From NCBI GenBank assembly GCA_003508835.1, contig PUFA01000070.1:2852001-2916000 (forward strand): a stretch of DNA of 64,000 nucleotides, in the 5' to 3' direction. Both the position numbers and the translations under genes were made by a program. Shown one piece after another: positions 23,925 to 36,162 of this stretch (its first letter is position 1; the number at the start of each line of letters is the position of its first letter). This DNA is from Eonycteris spelaea (taxonomy: Eukaryota > Chordata > Mammalia > Chiroptera > Pteropodidae). Under the pieces are notes generated by a model, which saw nothing but the letters and a program-made list of their open reading frames with translations, did not search any database and was not told where the DNA came from.

Positions 23925-24450
23925 GTTATTTTTAATTATTTAAAATCTACAGAAAAATTTTAAGACACATTCAAAGAACTCCCATATCCTCTTTACCCAA
24001 ATTCCCCAATTATTAATATTTTAGCACATTTGCTTCATCTCCATCTCTCTCTCTCTCAGTATTTTCATCTTTTCATTTAAATATTTCTCTACCTGAGTTT
24101 GTCTGATGACTTCTTGTGTCCAGAATCAGGCTATGTTTTCTTTGCAGAAATGCTATGATGTGTTTTCTTGGGATATTACATAAAGACATCCATGAGGCCA
24201 ATATGCCCCACAATCAGTGAGATTATTGTTCACTGAGTCAAATTGGTGTCTACTAATTTGTCCACCATAAAGCCACCATTTTTTTTCTTGTAACCAATAA
24301 ACACTTTATGGGAAGATATTTTGAGACTTCACCAATTTCAGTTCCTAATCAAACCCCTATTCCCCAGCCTTGACATCCATGGATGGCTCGAAATGAATCC
24401 CGTAGAACCTGATCTTACACAGAATCCACTTTGGTTTCCAAAGGCATCAG
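23925..24450 (-). mobile_element. L1-derived (UTR-like) fragment
   Basis: 'ttattaatattttagcacat', 'ttgcttcatctcc', 'cctgagtttgtctgatgact', 'cagaatcaggctatgttttc' and 'aataaacactttatgggaag' followed by 'atattttgagactt' resemble an old L1 untranslated region. It abuts the preceding L1 and may be its continuation or a separate insertion. Orientation is by context only. Confidence 0.45.
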
Positions 24451-24584
24451 CTATCCTCATGAAGAAAGAGCTGTTCCAGCAGTAAATAGTCCTAATTTCT
24501 GTTGAAGAACAATATCCAAAGAAAAAACATATTTTACAGAAGCAGTTTAGTCATTCAACTGTTATTCATACAACTATGCATCCA

Positions 24585-25085
24585 TATATCATCCATTTAT
24601 TCAACAAACATTGATAATACTTTCACATGTGCCAGGCAAAAAAACCTGAGACACAGTACCTATATCCAATGAGCTCCTGGTTTTATAGGGGAAAATAATG
24701 TCGACAAATAATTACAATTCAATGTTATTACAATACTGTATTATAAAATAGGTAGGTATAAATATATGGAGTAACAAAGAAACATAAAATTTATTAGCAC
24801 ATAGAGAAGCTTCCCTAGAGAGGTAATATTGGAGCTGGGTTTTTTAAGGTGAGTAGGAGCTTGGGAAAGATGAGAGTGGGAATAAGTAGAATGTTCCACT
24901 CAGAAGAAACAGCTCGTGAGAATGTAAGGATATAAAAGTAGTTCATTGTCTAGGAGATAGGGAGGATAGGAAAGAGGAAAGGGGGACTGGTGGTGAAACA
25001 GGAAGAAGAGAGTGGAAAAATTGAGGTAGGGCCAGGTTGATGTGGGGCCAAATTGTTTTTTTCATACTAACAAGTCTGGTTTTTA
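24585..25085 (-). mobile_element. L2 fragment, left part of split element
   Basis: Complement of L2: 'ccatttattcaacaaacatt', 'atgtgccaggc' (24628-24638), 'aatgagctcctggttttata', 'agagaagcttccctagagag', 'gaatgttccactcagaagaa', 'gtagggccaggttgatgtgg'. Order and spacing match L2 through the block upstream of its 3' tail. It is interrupted at about 25090 and resumes at about 25219. Confidence 0.75.
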
Positions 25086-25090
25086 TTCAC

Positions 25091-25210
25091 CAGGGGTTCC
25101 CACTAAAAATAAAGATTCCTGAGCCCCATCCCAAAGCTATTAAACCAGAATCTCTGAGGAGGATGTGGGAATCTGTATTTTAACAAACACCTCAAGTTTG
25201 GGAATCACAG
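25091..25210 (+). mobile_element. MER5-type hAT (Charlie) element nested in L2
   Basis: Starts 'caggggttcccactaaaaat', has 'attcctgagccccatcccaa', 'aaaccagaatctctgaggag', 'tgggaatctgtattttaaca', ends 'gtttgggaatcacag'. The ends form a degenerate terminal inverted repeat (CAGGGGTTCCC versus GGGAATCACAG). The expected 8-bp target duplication is not recognisable. Non-autonomous, no transposase. Confidence 0.75.
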
Positions 25211-25218
25211 CTACAAGT

Positions 25219-25390
25219 CAAAGGGTGCTACCGAATGTTTTAAAGCAGAGTGAAATAATCGGGTTTGTATTTCAGAAAGTTCACTAAGGGATTCAAGGAG
25301 GATGACTTCAAAAGCAGAGCAGGTGGACACAAACATCTGTGGCAGTAGTCAGAACACTCTACCAGTTATTTGCAACACACAGATTGCCAA
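25219..25390 (-). mobile_element. L2 fragment, right part of split element
   Basis: 'ttttaaagcagagtgaaata', 'atcgggtttgtatttcagaa', 'agttcactaagggattcaag' and 'acatctgtggcagtagtcag' are the diverged complement of L2 sequence that should directly follow the block at 25050-25075, confirming one L2 copy split by the MER5-type insertion. Confidence 0.6.
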
Positions 25391-25394
25391 GCTC

Positions 25395-26555
25395 TATGTT
25401 TTCTGGAGCTGATCTTAAATTTAAGAATCTTGTGGAGAGGACTTAATCTAAGCTGGCAGTTTTGTCTCATGCTTTTGAATTAGTCTGGCTGAAAGGGTGA
25501 TCCAGACACTAAGATGCTCCAAAGTGAGTTGCTAGAGAACACTGGCCAATAAGACTTGCCAAGTTTCTCATAGTTGAACATGTTTATTTTTCCATGCTCA
25601 ATAGTAGAAGTTGTGGTGGATATGATAGATTGACACTCAAGAGCTATTTCACCCTCCTAGTGTAGTCACTTGCAAACTTCTTTTTTAATTCAACCATTGC
25701 AATCCAGTATACGCTCATGTGTGTGTTGCATAAAACAGAACTTATCCATACTGGGTTGATGCCCTCTGAAATTTCTTTTCTGTTCTATTTCATTTTTCCA
25801 GTGCTTCATGATTAACTAATGATGGACCCAATGTGAAAACCATTGCTATAATGTACTTTCCTGTATAACAGACTGGAAAGCTAAAGACTACATTTTCCCA
25901 CCTACTTCAGCTAAAGTTCCAGATGTTTTTAGGCTCTACAAACCAAAAGCCTTCATATTACTTTTGTTATTTCTGCTGGGCGAGCATGCCATAGAAGTGT
26001 TTTGTCTTTCTCGGCAATCCCAGCAGAGATTTGATCACTATCATAGGTTCCTTTCCCAGGTATCAAGAAGAAAGGCAAGGAACATCTATTTTTGCTGAAG
26101 TTTGTATCAGGCACAGAATGGTTCTGGAGTCTGAGACATTCGTGGCTTCACAAGCATGGTACTTTTCTTAATCAGGACAGTTTCTGATTCCATGACGTCA
26201 AGATTATGGCAGTGACAACATGATGCTGGAGTTTGAAGAGTCCCAGTCCTGGAGTAGAAGTTGCTGCTTGGTGCCCAGTACTGAGATGTGGCTGAGGAGA
26301 GGGAAGGAAGGCCACCAAAAGCTCACCTTAGAGACTGTTTTGTTGATCCTCCCAGGGATTCTACATGCCACTTAAAAACCTGCAGTAAACTTCTACCTGA
26401 CCAAATTAGCTAGAGAAGATTCTGTTCTCTGCAATAGAACATAGTAATAAGTATTACTGAAGTACTAAGTCATAGAAGCTCAGGACTTGCCTAAGCCTTC
26501 ACCCATCAAACTTTATCTGGGTCCAGCCACAAAAATGAGTGAAAGGTAATTGTAT
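25395..26555. other. Non-coding, no recognised element
   Basis: No confident repeat. 26192-26199 reads TGACGTCA, a perfect cAMP-response-element palindrome, inside 'ttccatgacgtcaagattat'; isolated motif, no other support. Confidence 0.45.
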
Positions 26556-26559
26556 CTAA

Positions 26560-26925
26560 CAGCATGACTCAATCTCAGGAACATAAGGTTGGACAAAAAC
26601 AGCAAAACATACAAGTATATGGTTCTGTTTATATAAAGTTTAGGACACAAGCGAATTAAACCATAGTTCTTAGAGATCCATATTTAGGGGATCAATCTAA
26701 AAAGAAAAGAGATATTCACCCTAAAAGTCAGGATACTGAGTATGTGATCAGTAAAGGTCATGGAATGACTTCTGAGGTGCTGTCTATGTTCTATTTTTGA
26801 CCTAAATGGTGATTTCATGGGTGTTTTATTTATATGTAATTTTCTATATGTGCATTATACTTTACATTCTCTCATGTGTAAAGAATGAAAAAACTGCAAC
26901 AATAAATAACAGTTTTAATTGAGAT
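26560..26925 (+). mobile_element. L1 (L1M-class) 3'-end fragment
   Basis: 'tatggttctgtttatataaa', 'gtttaggacacaagcgaatt', 'aaccatagttcttagagatc', then 'gtgctgtctatgttctattt', 'tggtgatttcatgggtgttt' and 'gtgcattatactttacattc' follow the order of the old L1M 3' untranslated region. Ends A-rich near 26900. Confidence 0.65.
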
Positions 26926-26929
26926 TCAC

Positions 26930-27765
26930 ATGACTTCAAGGTTAAAAAAATAATTTACGATCATCTAATCCATCTCCTCATCTGATGCTTGAATCTCTCT
27001 ACTACTTTTCTGTCTTCTGCTTGATCCTTTTGGAAGAAGGGGAGTTGTGTAGCTGTCACTCATGAGAGTAGTAACACAACCAGGCAAATAACAGGTGAGC
27101 CTCCTAGCTCTGTGGTCATGTAACTGTGATTATCTACCCTCTTCCCACAATTCCCCATTCCAGGTCACTGCAGACCATATTTAAAAGTTTCAAGACAATC
27201 AGCAAACCTAACATTGCATCTTAGCACCCTTAGGACGTAACTTCCCCCTCCCTGAACTTTGGGTAACATAACTTCTTTTATTCAGAGGGGGAATATCCAA
27301 ATGTTACTTGTTCTTATTGCTTACAAGAGACAAGACAGCGAATTATCAACACCATAGCAGAAAAAGAGATACAGAAAGTATGGGTTACTTTGATGTATGA
27401 ATTGCTTTCTTTTTCAAATGGGCTGATAAGTTTGGTAAATAGGTATCAGGAGAGCAGAAATGAGGGGTGAGGCAAAAAGAAAACCTCACTATGTGTGTAG
27501 TCTCACTTCATATTTTCAGACTCTACAGGAAGACCTGGTGAATTGAGTAGGTAAGATACAAAAGGCTTGGATATAGATGATCATCCAATGGAGAAAAAGT
27601 ATAAAATTTCTACTTCTCCAGTCTTCAAAGAGAGATATAATTTATTTGGGGGAGGACAAATGTCAATATTCAATGTTAATGCATGAAACCTTTTCAAGCA
27701 AAAGGTGTTGTGTCAGCTTCAGGTAATACACTTATTTTAAAGGTAAACTTTTTGTTTTTTAAAAA
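26930..27765. other. Non-coding, no recognised element
   Basis: AT-rich; a short A-run at 26944-26952. No coding or repeat signal recognised. Confidence 0.5.
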
Positions 27766-27782
27766 AATTATCTCTTTGTTTT

Positions 27783-28110
27783 ATTTTTTATTAGTAATAC
27801 AATTTTTTTTTTTTTTACATCTGACCCATTTGCTTTACTTACTTTTTAAAATAATTTTTACTTTTCAATTATGGTTGACATACAATATCATATTAGTTTC
27901 AGGTGTACAAGATAGTGATTAGACATTTATACAACTTAAGAAGTGATCACCCTAATAGGCCTAGGATTCATCTGTCACCATAAAGAGTTATTATAATATT
28001 ATTGACTATATCCCCTGTGCTATACTTTATATTCCTGTGTTTTATTTTTTCAATTACAGTAGACATTTAACATTATATTAGTTTCAGGTGCACAGCACAG
28101 TAGTTAGTAG
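27783..28110 (-). mobile_element. L1 3'-end insertion with two tail units
   Basis: Exactly flanked by the perfect 12-bp duplication TCTCTTTGTTTT at 27771-27782 and 28111-28122. Inside, reading left to right, are a T-run, 'tacatctgacccatttgctt', then L1 tail unit one ('ggttgacatacaatatcata', 'ttagtttcaggtgtacaaga', 'gaagtgatcaccctaatagg', 'attattgactatatcccctg'), then the start of a second tail unit ('agtagacatttaacattata', 'ttagtttcaggtgcacagca'). A single retrotransposition event on the minus strand. Confidence 0.85.
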
Positions 28111-28122
28111 TCTCTTTGTTTT

Positions 28123-31100
28123 TAAAGTAACATAGGAGAACTTTTCCTAAAATTTTTCACTTTTTCCTGGTGCTTCATAATACATAAAAGATTTTTCAAC
28201 TGATTTGAGATTTCTGAGTAATTGGGCACCAGGATACATCTCTTGTTTGTCCAGTAAATGTTTGCAGAATGCATCACATCAACAAATAAAAAAATTATAA
28301 AGAATGAATAACCATTTAGAATGAGATAGTTCTTTTTTTGATATATACAAAAGTTACACATTCATAAGAATGATTTCTGAGAATTACACATAATGATTCT
28401 AGTATACAAAAAAACAAAACTAAATAAGTAGAGCTGCCTCTCCATGCAGGCAGAAGAAACTTGAAAAGTGAAGCAATTATCTGGATAATTCAGACAAAAA
28501 CCAACTACTGAGAGAAAGGAGGCCCTTTTTTCCTGGCCCAGATTCACTTGAGCCATCCGATAACATGACCCACTGGAGTGGATTTTGGCACTAACAAGGC
28601 TTGTCTTGGCTCCTGTCCAGTGGGTTTTAGTTACTGAATTCCTTAAAGGACATTGTTCAAACATGGTCTCCCATGTAACTTCGTTCTGAGGCATGAGCTG
28701 CAGGAACCTCGACATTACCACGTGACTCCAGGATATTATTCCATTGGATCGAATTATCCAGAAAATCACTCACATTCCAGTTCACCTTTCTGGGTTGGAC
28801 AAAGCAAAGTGTATTGCCCAAGATTTGCTCCCACAAAAATTACACGTGAGTACCTGAAAGCTCAGCCTGCACAGTGTGTTAATAAATGTGATCCCAATCC
28901 CAAGATTGTGTAGATAGAAGCAAAAGTGCCAAAGGTGACAGTTACTTGGTAATTCCTCACTCATCATCCCTGCCTTCCACATTCTGGCTGCTCTGAATTC
29001 ACATTTGATTACTGAAATAATCTGATTTAATGAATGATAAAAATCACAACACTTGAATTGCCCACACCCAACTATCTTTAGGACTCTAATTTAGTCCCAG
29101 AACACTTGTTTACCAATTGGAGAACACCCGGGATGTCTTGCAGAAAGTAACCTTGTTGCAGGAATAGCAAATCGTAGCCTTGTCTTTGCTCTCCTAATGC
29201 TTAACAGATTTGCTGGCTATGCCTGAGAAAGGTTTTTCGTAGAAGTACCTGGATTTGAGCATTTTGCTCATGCGCACACCTGTAGATTGACTCCTTCTGT
29301 CCTTGCAAACTAGAATACAAGTTTAGTTCCCATTTTTCTCTGACTGCAAAACAGACAAGGACCAGCTGGTTACTGCTGACATGGCTCACACCACTGACAG
29401 GAACACTAAAGCATTCCGCATTTGCTCATTATTTATCAATGGGGAGATATTTCTCAGGAGAAAGCATGTCCTTTGTCTACTGACCTAGGAAGGAAAAGTT
29501 GATAATTCATTTCCCATGTGTAAGTCCCATGTGCAAGTTTTCATTTTAAAGGTTTTTCAAATATAAGAAATGAATTGTGGCCCTTAAAATACCAGGGATT
29601 TTTTCTGTAGCAATATGATTTTTAATAGCTGAGTATGCCATCTCTCACCAAACTGGTTGTTTTTATCACCAATTTGAAGCATATATTTTTGGTATAAGTA
29701 CTATTAATTATTAGATTATAACTTTACACTGGAAATAATTTTTAACATGAAAAGCATCAAATAATGCGATGCTGTTTTCAGTGCATATTCATGTAGACGA
29801 AGCGCTTTGCTACGCGGTTGCATGGACCTCACATGAACCTGGGGACTTTGGGAGATAGAAAAGTGGCAAATAAGACACTTGGATTTTCCAGTGCCTGACC
29901 TGTCCCTTTCTTATGATTCCACAGATTTTCCAACATAATATAAAAAAATACGAAAAGGAAATTTTCTGCACCTTTACCTGAGACTTAAAGCTCCCAAGCT
30001 CTTATTCTTCTTTTTTCTTCTTTCTCTCCCTTTCTCTGTCTCCTTCTCTTCTTCTCTTGTTCATTTTGATCTTGTTATATTGAATATTAGGGTCTTTGCT
30101 CTTTGAATTATTCATGTTACTCTGATGAACATTGTATTTATATTTATTCAAGGAGGTTTATTTTGCATAAGTTTTCCAACCATAAAACTAATAGAGCATA
30201 ATGGAAATGTAACTGCTACTTAGCTATTGTCCTGGAAATAGATCTCATTACAATTGTAAGAGATATTAAAAATAACTATAAAACTGGAGGCAAATTTATT
30301 GCTCGTCTGAAGATGAATAGACTTTTTTATAGGTGGAGAGACATTTCATAAGATAAGCTAAAATTAATCATATTGCTGAAGTTTTTCAAAGAGGTTAGAG
30401 TCCAAATTAAATTAAAAGGGCAAACCCGTTTCTTCCTCTTGTGTATTTTAATGAAGACTAGAGAGGCTGGAGAAATATTTATATTCTTTTATTCATATTT
30501 TCAGGATTGCCTCATGTCTCGATTTTTTTTTAATCTCTCATTTAAGTGAGGGTACTTCAAAGTGAATACGGGTATTCTCAACTCCTCATATCTTTTTTTA
30601 AAAAGGAAAATTTAATGGCTGGAAATGTAAAAACAACAGACTACTTACTAAGTGTGATTACTGCCGATAGAGGGGGAGTTCCACAATTTATGGAGCTTTG
30701 GTTGAGGGCTGATTGTATCGCAGAGAAACTGGAGCCCCAGGCAGCACTAAGACCATCTCTAGGAAATGACTGCTGATTTCCCTTAGAGTGCAATAGATAA
30801 GGAGCTATTTCTCTCTAAACATAGCTATCTAACTGCTTTCTGGTTAACACGAACTCCTGCTAAGAATTGTGGGTAATTCATTTAGAGATGAGTATTGAAA
30901 TGTGCTGTGTGGTGAAGGAAGAAATTTTGCTCCCAAGCACTTGCTGCATGACTCTGATGGAATTCAAGGGCAGACAGGGACCAGCTCTTTGAATCCTCTA
31001 CTAAGGGACAGACACAGAGAAGTGAGCTCACCTCCAGAATCCAAAGTCAGAAAGAGACTCCTAAAAGCGCCACTTGTGCTGAAGTGGGATCTCTTCCATT

Positions 31101-31685
31101 CCGGCCCCAGGTTTTTTTTTCTCTCCACAGTTACATAGTTTAGTCATGACGCCTTGAGGGAGAAAACACTGTCTTCAGACAGTGGCTGAGATAAGAAAAA
31201 CTGAAGCTGAGTCCCAGGCACAATGGTGTGCATGTTGATATCACTAGGTTATGAACTATTTTTCTTTTAATCCAGTTTCAAAAGATGACTTTCTCCATAT
31301 GCAATTAATTCCACATATAACTACAAGGAACTGCATATTTCAGAACAGTTGTGTCATCAGTCTGAATGTTTAAACAATCTCTGCGGTCTCTTTCCCACAA
31401 ACTGATTTAACATGTATATAAAGAGGCTTTTGAAATGAGCACTTTACATTTGCTTCTCAAACGGCAGCGTCTGTTTTCAGTAAATATTGAAGATGAAACT
31501 TCCCCCATTCATGCCTGAAGCACTGGCCAGTTGCAAGTGAAGAATGCGGTTCTTGGGGTCCTCATGAATAAAAGTGCTCCATTTGTGAACCTAGTCTTTC
31601 TCAGGACGTGTCAACAGAACCACAAACAGCATGGATGTGAAGGAAAGCATTCATGGCAATAGGTTGAGCTAGCTGCAGATTATCC
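28123..31685. other. Non-coding, mostly unassigned
   Basis: About 3.5 kb with no recognised repeat apart from the pyrimidine tract listed separately. Frames up to 135 codons (28362-28769, minus) show no domain. This is one of the larger repeat-free blocks and may hold unrecognised old elements or conserved DNA. Confidence 0.4.
30003..30060 (+). repeat. Pyrimidine-rich (CTT/TCTCC) tract
   Basis: Almost pure C/T on the plus strand ('cttctttctctccctttctc'), with only isolated interruptions. Low-complexity. Confidence 0.85.
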
Positions 31686-31694
31686 TAGTTAATA

Positions 31695-31760
31695 CCAAAA
31701 CAGTGGGAATCTCACAGACCTGAATTCAAATCCTGACTCCATCACTCGTAGATGGGGTGA
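31695..31760 (+). mobile_element. MIR fragment
   Basis: 'cacagacctgaattcaaatc' and 'ctgactccatcactcgtaga' are the tRNA-derived B-box side of MIR ('tgggttcgaatcccggctctgccac'), diverged and cut short. Confidence 0.55.
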
Positions 31761-31850
31761 CCATGTATCCCTGTTTGCCCATGGTGGTCCCAGTTCACTC
31801 TTACTGTTCTGGTATAATTATTGATAGCTTCTCTTTGAAAAGTATTCTAG
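31750..31850. mobile_element. Possible DNA-transposon fragment
   Basis: 'ggggtgaccatgtatccctg', 'tttgcccatggtggtcccag' and 'ctggtataattattgatagc' recall old non-autonomous DNA elements that begin 'gggtgaccat' and contain 'ggataattattaat'. No matching right inverted repeat is seen. Confidence 0.35.
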
Positions 31851-31859
31851 TTTGAGCTA

Positions 31860-32355
31860 GCATGTACATTGTACCCAATCAATAGCAAAACCCAGCTTAG
31901 GTCTCTATGCTCTTGCTTTTTATGGGTACGGTAGTATGTGTTGGAGTTCCAGTCTTAGAGATCCAGTTAATAGTCATCAAAACTGACCATGAAAATAACT
32001 TACAGTTAATTAAAATGCAATCATATATGTTATTAAAACAGTAAGGTGTGTTTTTTCTCCCCACAATTTTTTTTCCCAATTCAAAAAGAAACCAGTTCCC
32101 TTTGTGCTTCCTTGCCTCAGGATGGAAGGCAGAAGTTCCTGAAGTCTGTGGCTCTTCCTGTTTTTGGTTTTTGGTTTTGGTTTTTGGTAAATGCTGACAG
32201 CCATTAAAGATATAAGTGCCCCCAACTCTAAGGAAGAGTGACAAAGCATTGGAAGGCAGAGAGTCAGAGACGGAAGCTCTTCTGTGTAATTAGGTAGACG
32301 AAGAAGACTGCAGACCACATGGAGAAAGTGAACAGAGGATGTGGTGACTGAACCC
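31860..32355. other. Non-coding; includes a TTTTGG tract
   Basis: 32157-32188 is a short (TTTTTGG)n array. Overlapping minus-strand frames of 115 and 140 codons (31897-32244, 32010-32432) cross it and the adjoining transposon fragment; no domain, not called as genes. Confidence 0.5.
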
Positions 32356-32359
32356 ACAG

Positions 32360-32530
32360 GCAGTAGTATCAGCTGTATAATTTGCAGGACCCAACGATTA
32401 ATGAACCTGTGGGCCCCTTGTTCAAATTTCAAAATGGCAGCAGTAGAGCATTAAAACAAAAACAGGATTATTCTGAGCAAGGGGTCTTGTGAAACTATAC
32501 AGGTCACATGGCCACGAAGCTGGTCCATCC
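32360..32530 (-). mobile_element. Non-autonomous DNA transposon fragment
   Basis: 'atcagctgtataatttgcag', 'gacccaacgattaatgaacc', 'tgtgggccccttgttcaaat', 'gcagtagagcattaaaacaa' and 'caggtcacatggccacgaag' followed by 'ctggtcc' match the order of an old mammalian element whose ends are 'cagggccggctt' and its complement. Family name not recalled with certainty. Confidence 0.5.
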
Positions 32531-32534
32531 AGAG

Positions 32535-33285
32535 GAGATAGCTTCTCAAAGGAGGCATCCTCTCCAAAGTTCTCCAAAATCTTCAAATGGCACCACCAAA
32601 ATCCAGGGCACCACTGTGGGCCTCACAGTGCAGATATCAGTGGTACCTTGAAAGACAAGATTAGAGGCCCTTCCTCAAAGTGTCCTCATTCCAAGGAAAA
32701 TTTCATGGTTCTGGTGTGACTCTGAGAAGCACAGGGGTCTCAACAAGGATGATGTAGACATCCTTACCATCTGAGAGGAAGGATGGAGGCTTCGAGTCAG
32801 AAAACTAAGTTACTTTAAAGAAATAAAGAAATTAATATGTTTTGCACACTTCAGTTTGTAGACTAAAATTTATTCCGCATATGCTTTTATAAATATTTAA
32901 GTGTATAAAACCAAATGTTTAATATAAGATCCACATTGTAAATATGCCTTGGAGAGTATTTTTCTGCATGGACTGGAATGGCTGAACTTGTTAAAGTAGA
33001 AGTACTTGAGGTGGAGGGGAAGATGTCTGCTTTTTGGTAAACCTCCCCGAAATACCCACAGGCTTTCTCTGCCACTGCAGGGACCTTTGATTTGCATTTA
33101 CGATTCAGATTGTTTGTCTCAAACAGTTTTCTTATCCATTTTGTGTGCAAAAATATTCTGAAAGTCACTGAATGGCAGGCTCTGTGGGATGAGAAATTCT
33201 ATGGTTTTTAACTGCTTGTATATTTGCACATCTACATATGACAGTAAATGTTTTTTTAACAAGTTATGATTTTCTGTGATGATGT
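32535..33285. other. Non-coding, no recognised element
   Basis: No repeat recognised; short frames only (up to 93 codons, minus strand 32887-33168) without a domain. Confidence 0.5.
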
Positions 33286-33289
33286 GTGG

Positions 33290-33415
33290 TATGTGAGCAA
33301 GTTAATTAATCTGCTTTAGTATCCTTATCTGTAAAAGGAACATCCCACCCACCTCTGGGGTGTTGTCAGGACTCAATAATACCCCACACATATGAAACAC
33401 TAAACTGTGGCCAAG
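33290..33415 (+). mobile_element. MIR 3' fragment
   Basis: 'gagcaagttaattaatctgc', 'tttagtatccttatctgtaa', 'aaggaacatcccaccca', 'ggggtgttgtcaggactcaa' follow the MIR core to 3' order (caagttacttaacct...cctcatctgtaaaatgg...gttgtgagga). Confidence 0.65.
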
Positions 33416-33419
33416 TCCT

Positions 33420-33915
33420 GGACATGACTCTGCCATGTTAATCACACAATGATGACCAATTTCTAGTTCATGAGTTACCTCAAGCTTTTTTCTTTTGTTG
33501 TAAATGAGAGAATCTCCAACCACCATTAAGTTCGGGGAATTTTTTTTGTTTGTTTCAATATTAAGATAATTGACTTGTCCAAAAGGAACAAGTTAGAAAC
33601 AATCTCCTCAGATGCCCATGGACCACAGAAGAAATCATTTCATGCTGCTGCCAGTTGCTGCTGGCCTTGACCAGATATTGAACCATTGAGAATAAGAATC
33701 AAAAAGGACCAGAGATCACAGTCTTCAGTGGTGACTTAGGGACTTCTAGGGGCACCCAAGTTTCTCGCTAATGCATGTGGTCCCAGAACCTCCTCCTCAC
33801 TTTGCCAGTGGAAACTCCAATTGTATCTGTTTTCTATATTGTCCATCTGAGTAACATTTTGTTTAAGAAAGGGCATAGCTAAAAAAATTTTTTTTTTAAT
33901 TAAAAAAAAAATTTG
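33420..33915. other. Non-coding, no recognised element
   Basis: An A/T-run cluster at 33879-33913 reads T-rich then A-rich ('tttttttttaattaaaaaaa') and is a near-palindromic low-complexity stretch. Nothing else recognised. Confidence 0.5.
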
Positions 33916-33919
33916 AAAA

Positions 33920-34075
33920 TCACTGATCTGGTCAACCCCTGCATTTTAGAGTTGATGAAATTTAGAACTAGATTATTTTAACCAACATCACAGAGCTAGG
34001 TTACAGCAGAGCCAAGAGTAAACTGAGGTCAGCTCCCAGTGCCGAGCAGTTTTCCTTCCAGAAGGCTGCCTCTCG
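33920..34075 (-). mobile_element. MIR fragment
   Basis: Complement of MIR: 'gcattttagagttgatgaaa', 'tttagaactagattatttta', 'aaccaacatcacagagctag', 'gttacagcagagccaagagt', 'ctcccagtgccgagcagttt'. Confidence 0.55.
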
Positions 34076-34079
34076 CAGA

Positions 34080-36128
34080 AAGTGGGAGCTAAAATCTCAA
34101 GGTGTCACAGGGTCCAGATTCACACATTATGAGTCAAACATACAAAAACACCAGTGTATTTGTTTTTTATAACTGACTTAATCTTGCTCTGAATCTCTCC
34201 TTCCTACAGATGGCAGAAATAAACTTAACTTGCTAAGTGACAGCCTCTTCCCGGGTGATAAAAAAGGCGGGGGGCTGAATTCAATGTTGAAATTCCTTCT
34301 CGGAGCCAGTTCTCAACCTTCTAAGAATCTCCTCTCCTCCCTTCTTCCCAAGATGGCATTGGAATGATGGAGAAGTTTAGGGGTTCTCGTGGAACAGGAG
34401 AAGGAATGTGTAACCAGCAGGTTGTCTTCCTCTATTGGCCCCTGCTGTTCTATAGTTGAGGTATGACTCCTCTCAGACTTGAGGCATCAGCCTCTATCCT
34501 CCCTACAAGTGCTGTGTAAGTGTCTGTAGCTGGTGTAATTTGCTGTCCACTCTCTCAGCATGGGCAATCTACGGTGACAGCTCCCGGGGAGTGAGGTCAT
34601 CTCTCCCTGGGAAAATTCTAACCAAGGTGCCAGTGCCATGGGAAGGCCATCTTCAGAACAGAACTAACTGCCATTCTGGGAATCTCCTCTTTATCAGGCG
34701 CCTTAACAACTGAAAAGTAACTAAAATGTTATATATATTCTTCCCTTAACTTTTTCTTGAAGTGAAAAATTGAAAGCAGACCCATAATTATTTTAAGAAG
34801 CAGGTCTTGTTAAAAGACAGCAGAGTGAAAATGCTTATGCCATTCCTCTTCCTCAAAATCCAATGAAAACAATAAATGGAACAAAATAGGAGGAAAAAGC
34901 TCCCCAGTCATGAATGAACTAGGAAACAGCTATAATCCCAAACCACAAACTGTGAAGAACACCTGCCAAATTCTGTGGGTATGGATGGAGATGAGGAAGG
35001 CCCTTAATGTTGGCAAATGCCTCCTTGGATCTCAAACAGGATCTATGTTTCTCTAAAATTAAGTGCGGCAGTCCCAAAAAGTCCAGCTAAGTGGTCGAAG
35101 GGCATAAATGAGTCAGGGGAGAAATGGGGACTGTTCTTAAGAAATGTTGCGTTTTGAATTCTACAGATTTTTGGCTTCTTTGTATTTTCTGAATTTCTCT
35201 GGAAATTTTTGAGTAATTTTTGCCAAAACAATAGCTTTCGAATGATAAATAAAAGCTAAAAACAAAACAAAAACAGCAACTGGTTTTATTAACTGTGTGT
35301 AAAAGGGTTTAAAGGAGAATTAATAGCTACAACAAAATTCTTCTTAGGGAGGAACAGCCTTTATTATAATACCTTAATAGGTTATTAATGTAAAAAGATA
35401 AATCAGACCCAGAGTCTGGAAGAAGAGGAAAGAATAGAGTGAAAGCCAAATGGTTCTGCATTCAAATATAGGCATAATTGGTAGGGTTGGCTGAGATTAT
35501 TACTCCTCAGAGGCAAGCTGGAAAAGAAAGAGAGAAGGACCCGAGAAAGAGTGGGGGTGGGGAGGGAGTGGTGGCAATGTCAGAACCTGAATTGACAGAA
35601 ATGGATGGCCAAGAGTCTTTCTAACCTCAAGAATTCTGAAGTTTTGAAGATATTTGCATTAATTACCTTGATACAAATACCTCCTTGGCTTCCCTTAGCT
35701 TTCCCCCACACCAATGAAGGTCTTGGTTTTATTTTTTTCATGAAATTGTGTAGAAATGAAAGGAATCAAAGGAATAAGATCGCATTTGTGGGTATAAAAT
35801 GATCAGCAGAAGTATGAGCTCTGAATCAGAGCTAATGAGGAAAAACATAAGCTCCTCCTACCACCATCCCCAGCCCATTCACTGCCTACTCCAAACTCTT
35901 TCCCTGCATTTGTAAAAGGGTTTGAGCTGACCTCTAATTAACTATACTGTAAGCCGTTGGGTTGAGAGGGAAAAAGATGGGCCATTTTCATAGCGTCCAG
36001 ATAGTAAGTCAATATAAGGAAGTGGAGAAGGGCAGACAGAACAGGAAGATCATCCATCCTGAATGGCCACCTGTATCCTATCTACACACCCACTCTTATC
36101 CTTCTAGACCACTTCCCCACTCCCAAAA

Positions 36129-36162
<34 letters not shown>

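Noticed and set aside
26192..26199. Perfect CRE TGACGTCA
   Set aside because: A single 8-bp motif without other regulatory context; kept only as a note.
28362..28769. 135-codon minus-strand frame
   Set aside because: No domain; an overlapping plus-strand frame (28653-28913) is equally open.
32010..32432. 140-codon minus-strand frame
   Set aside because: Crosses a low-complexity TTTTGG tract and a DNA-transposon fragment.
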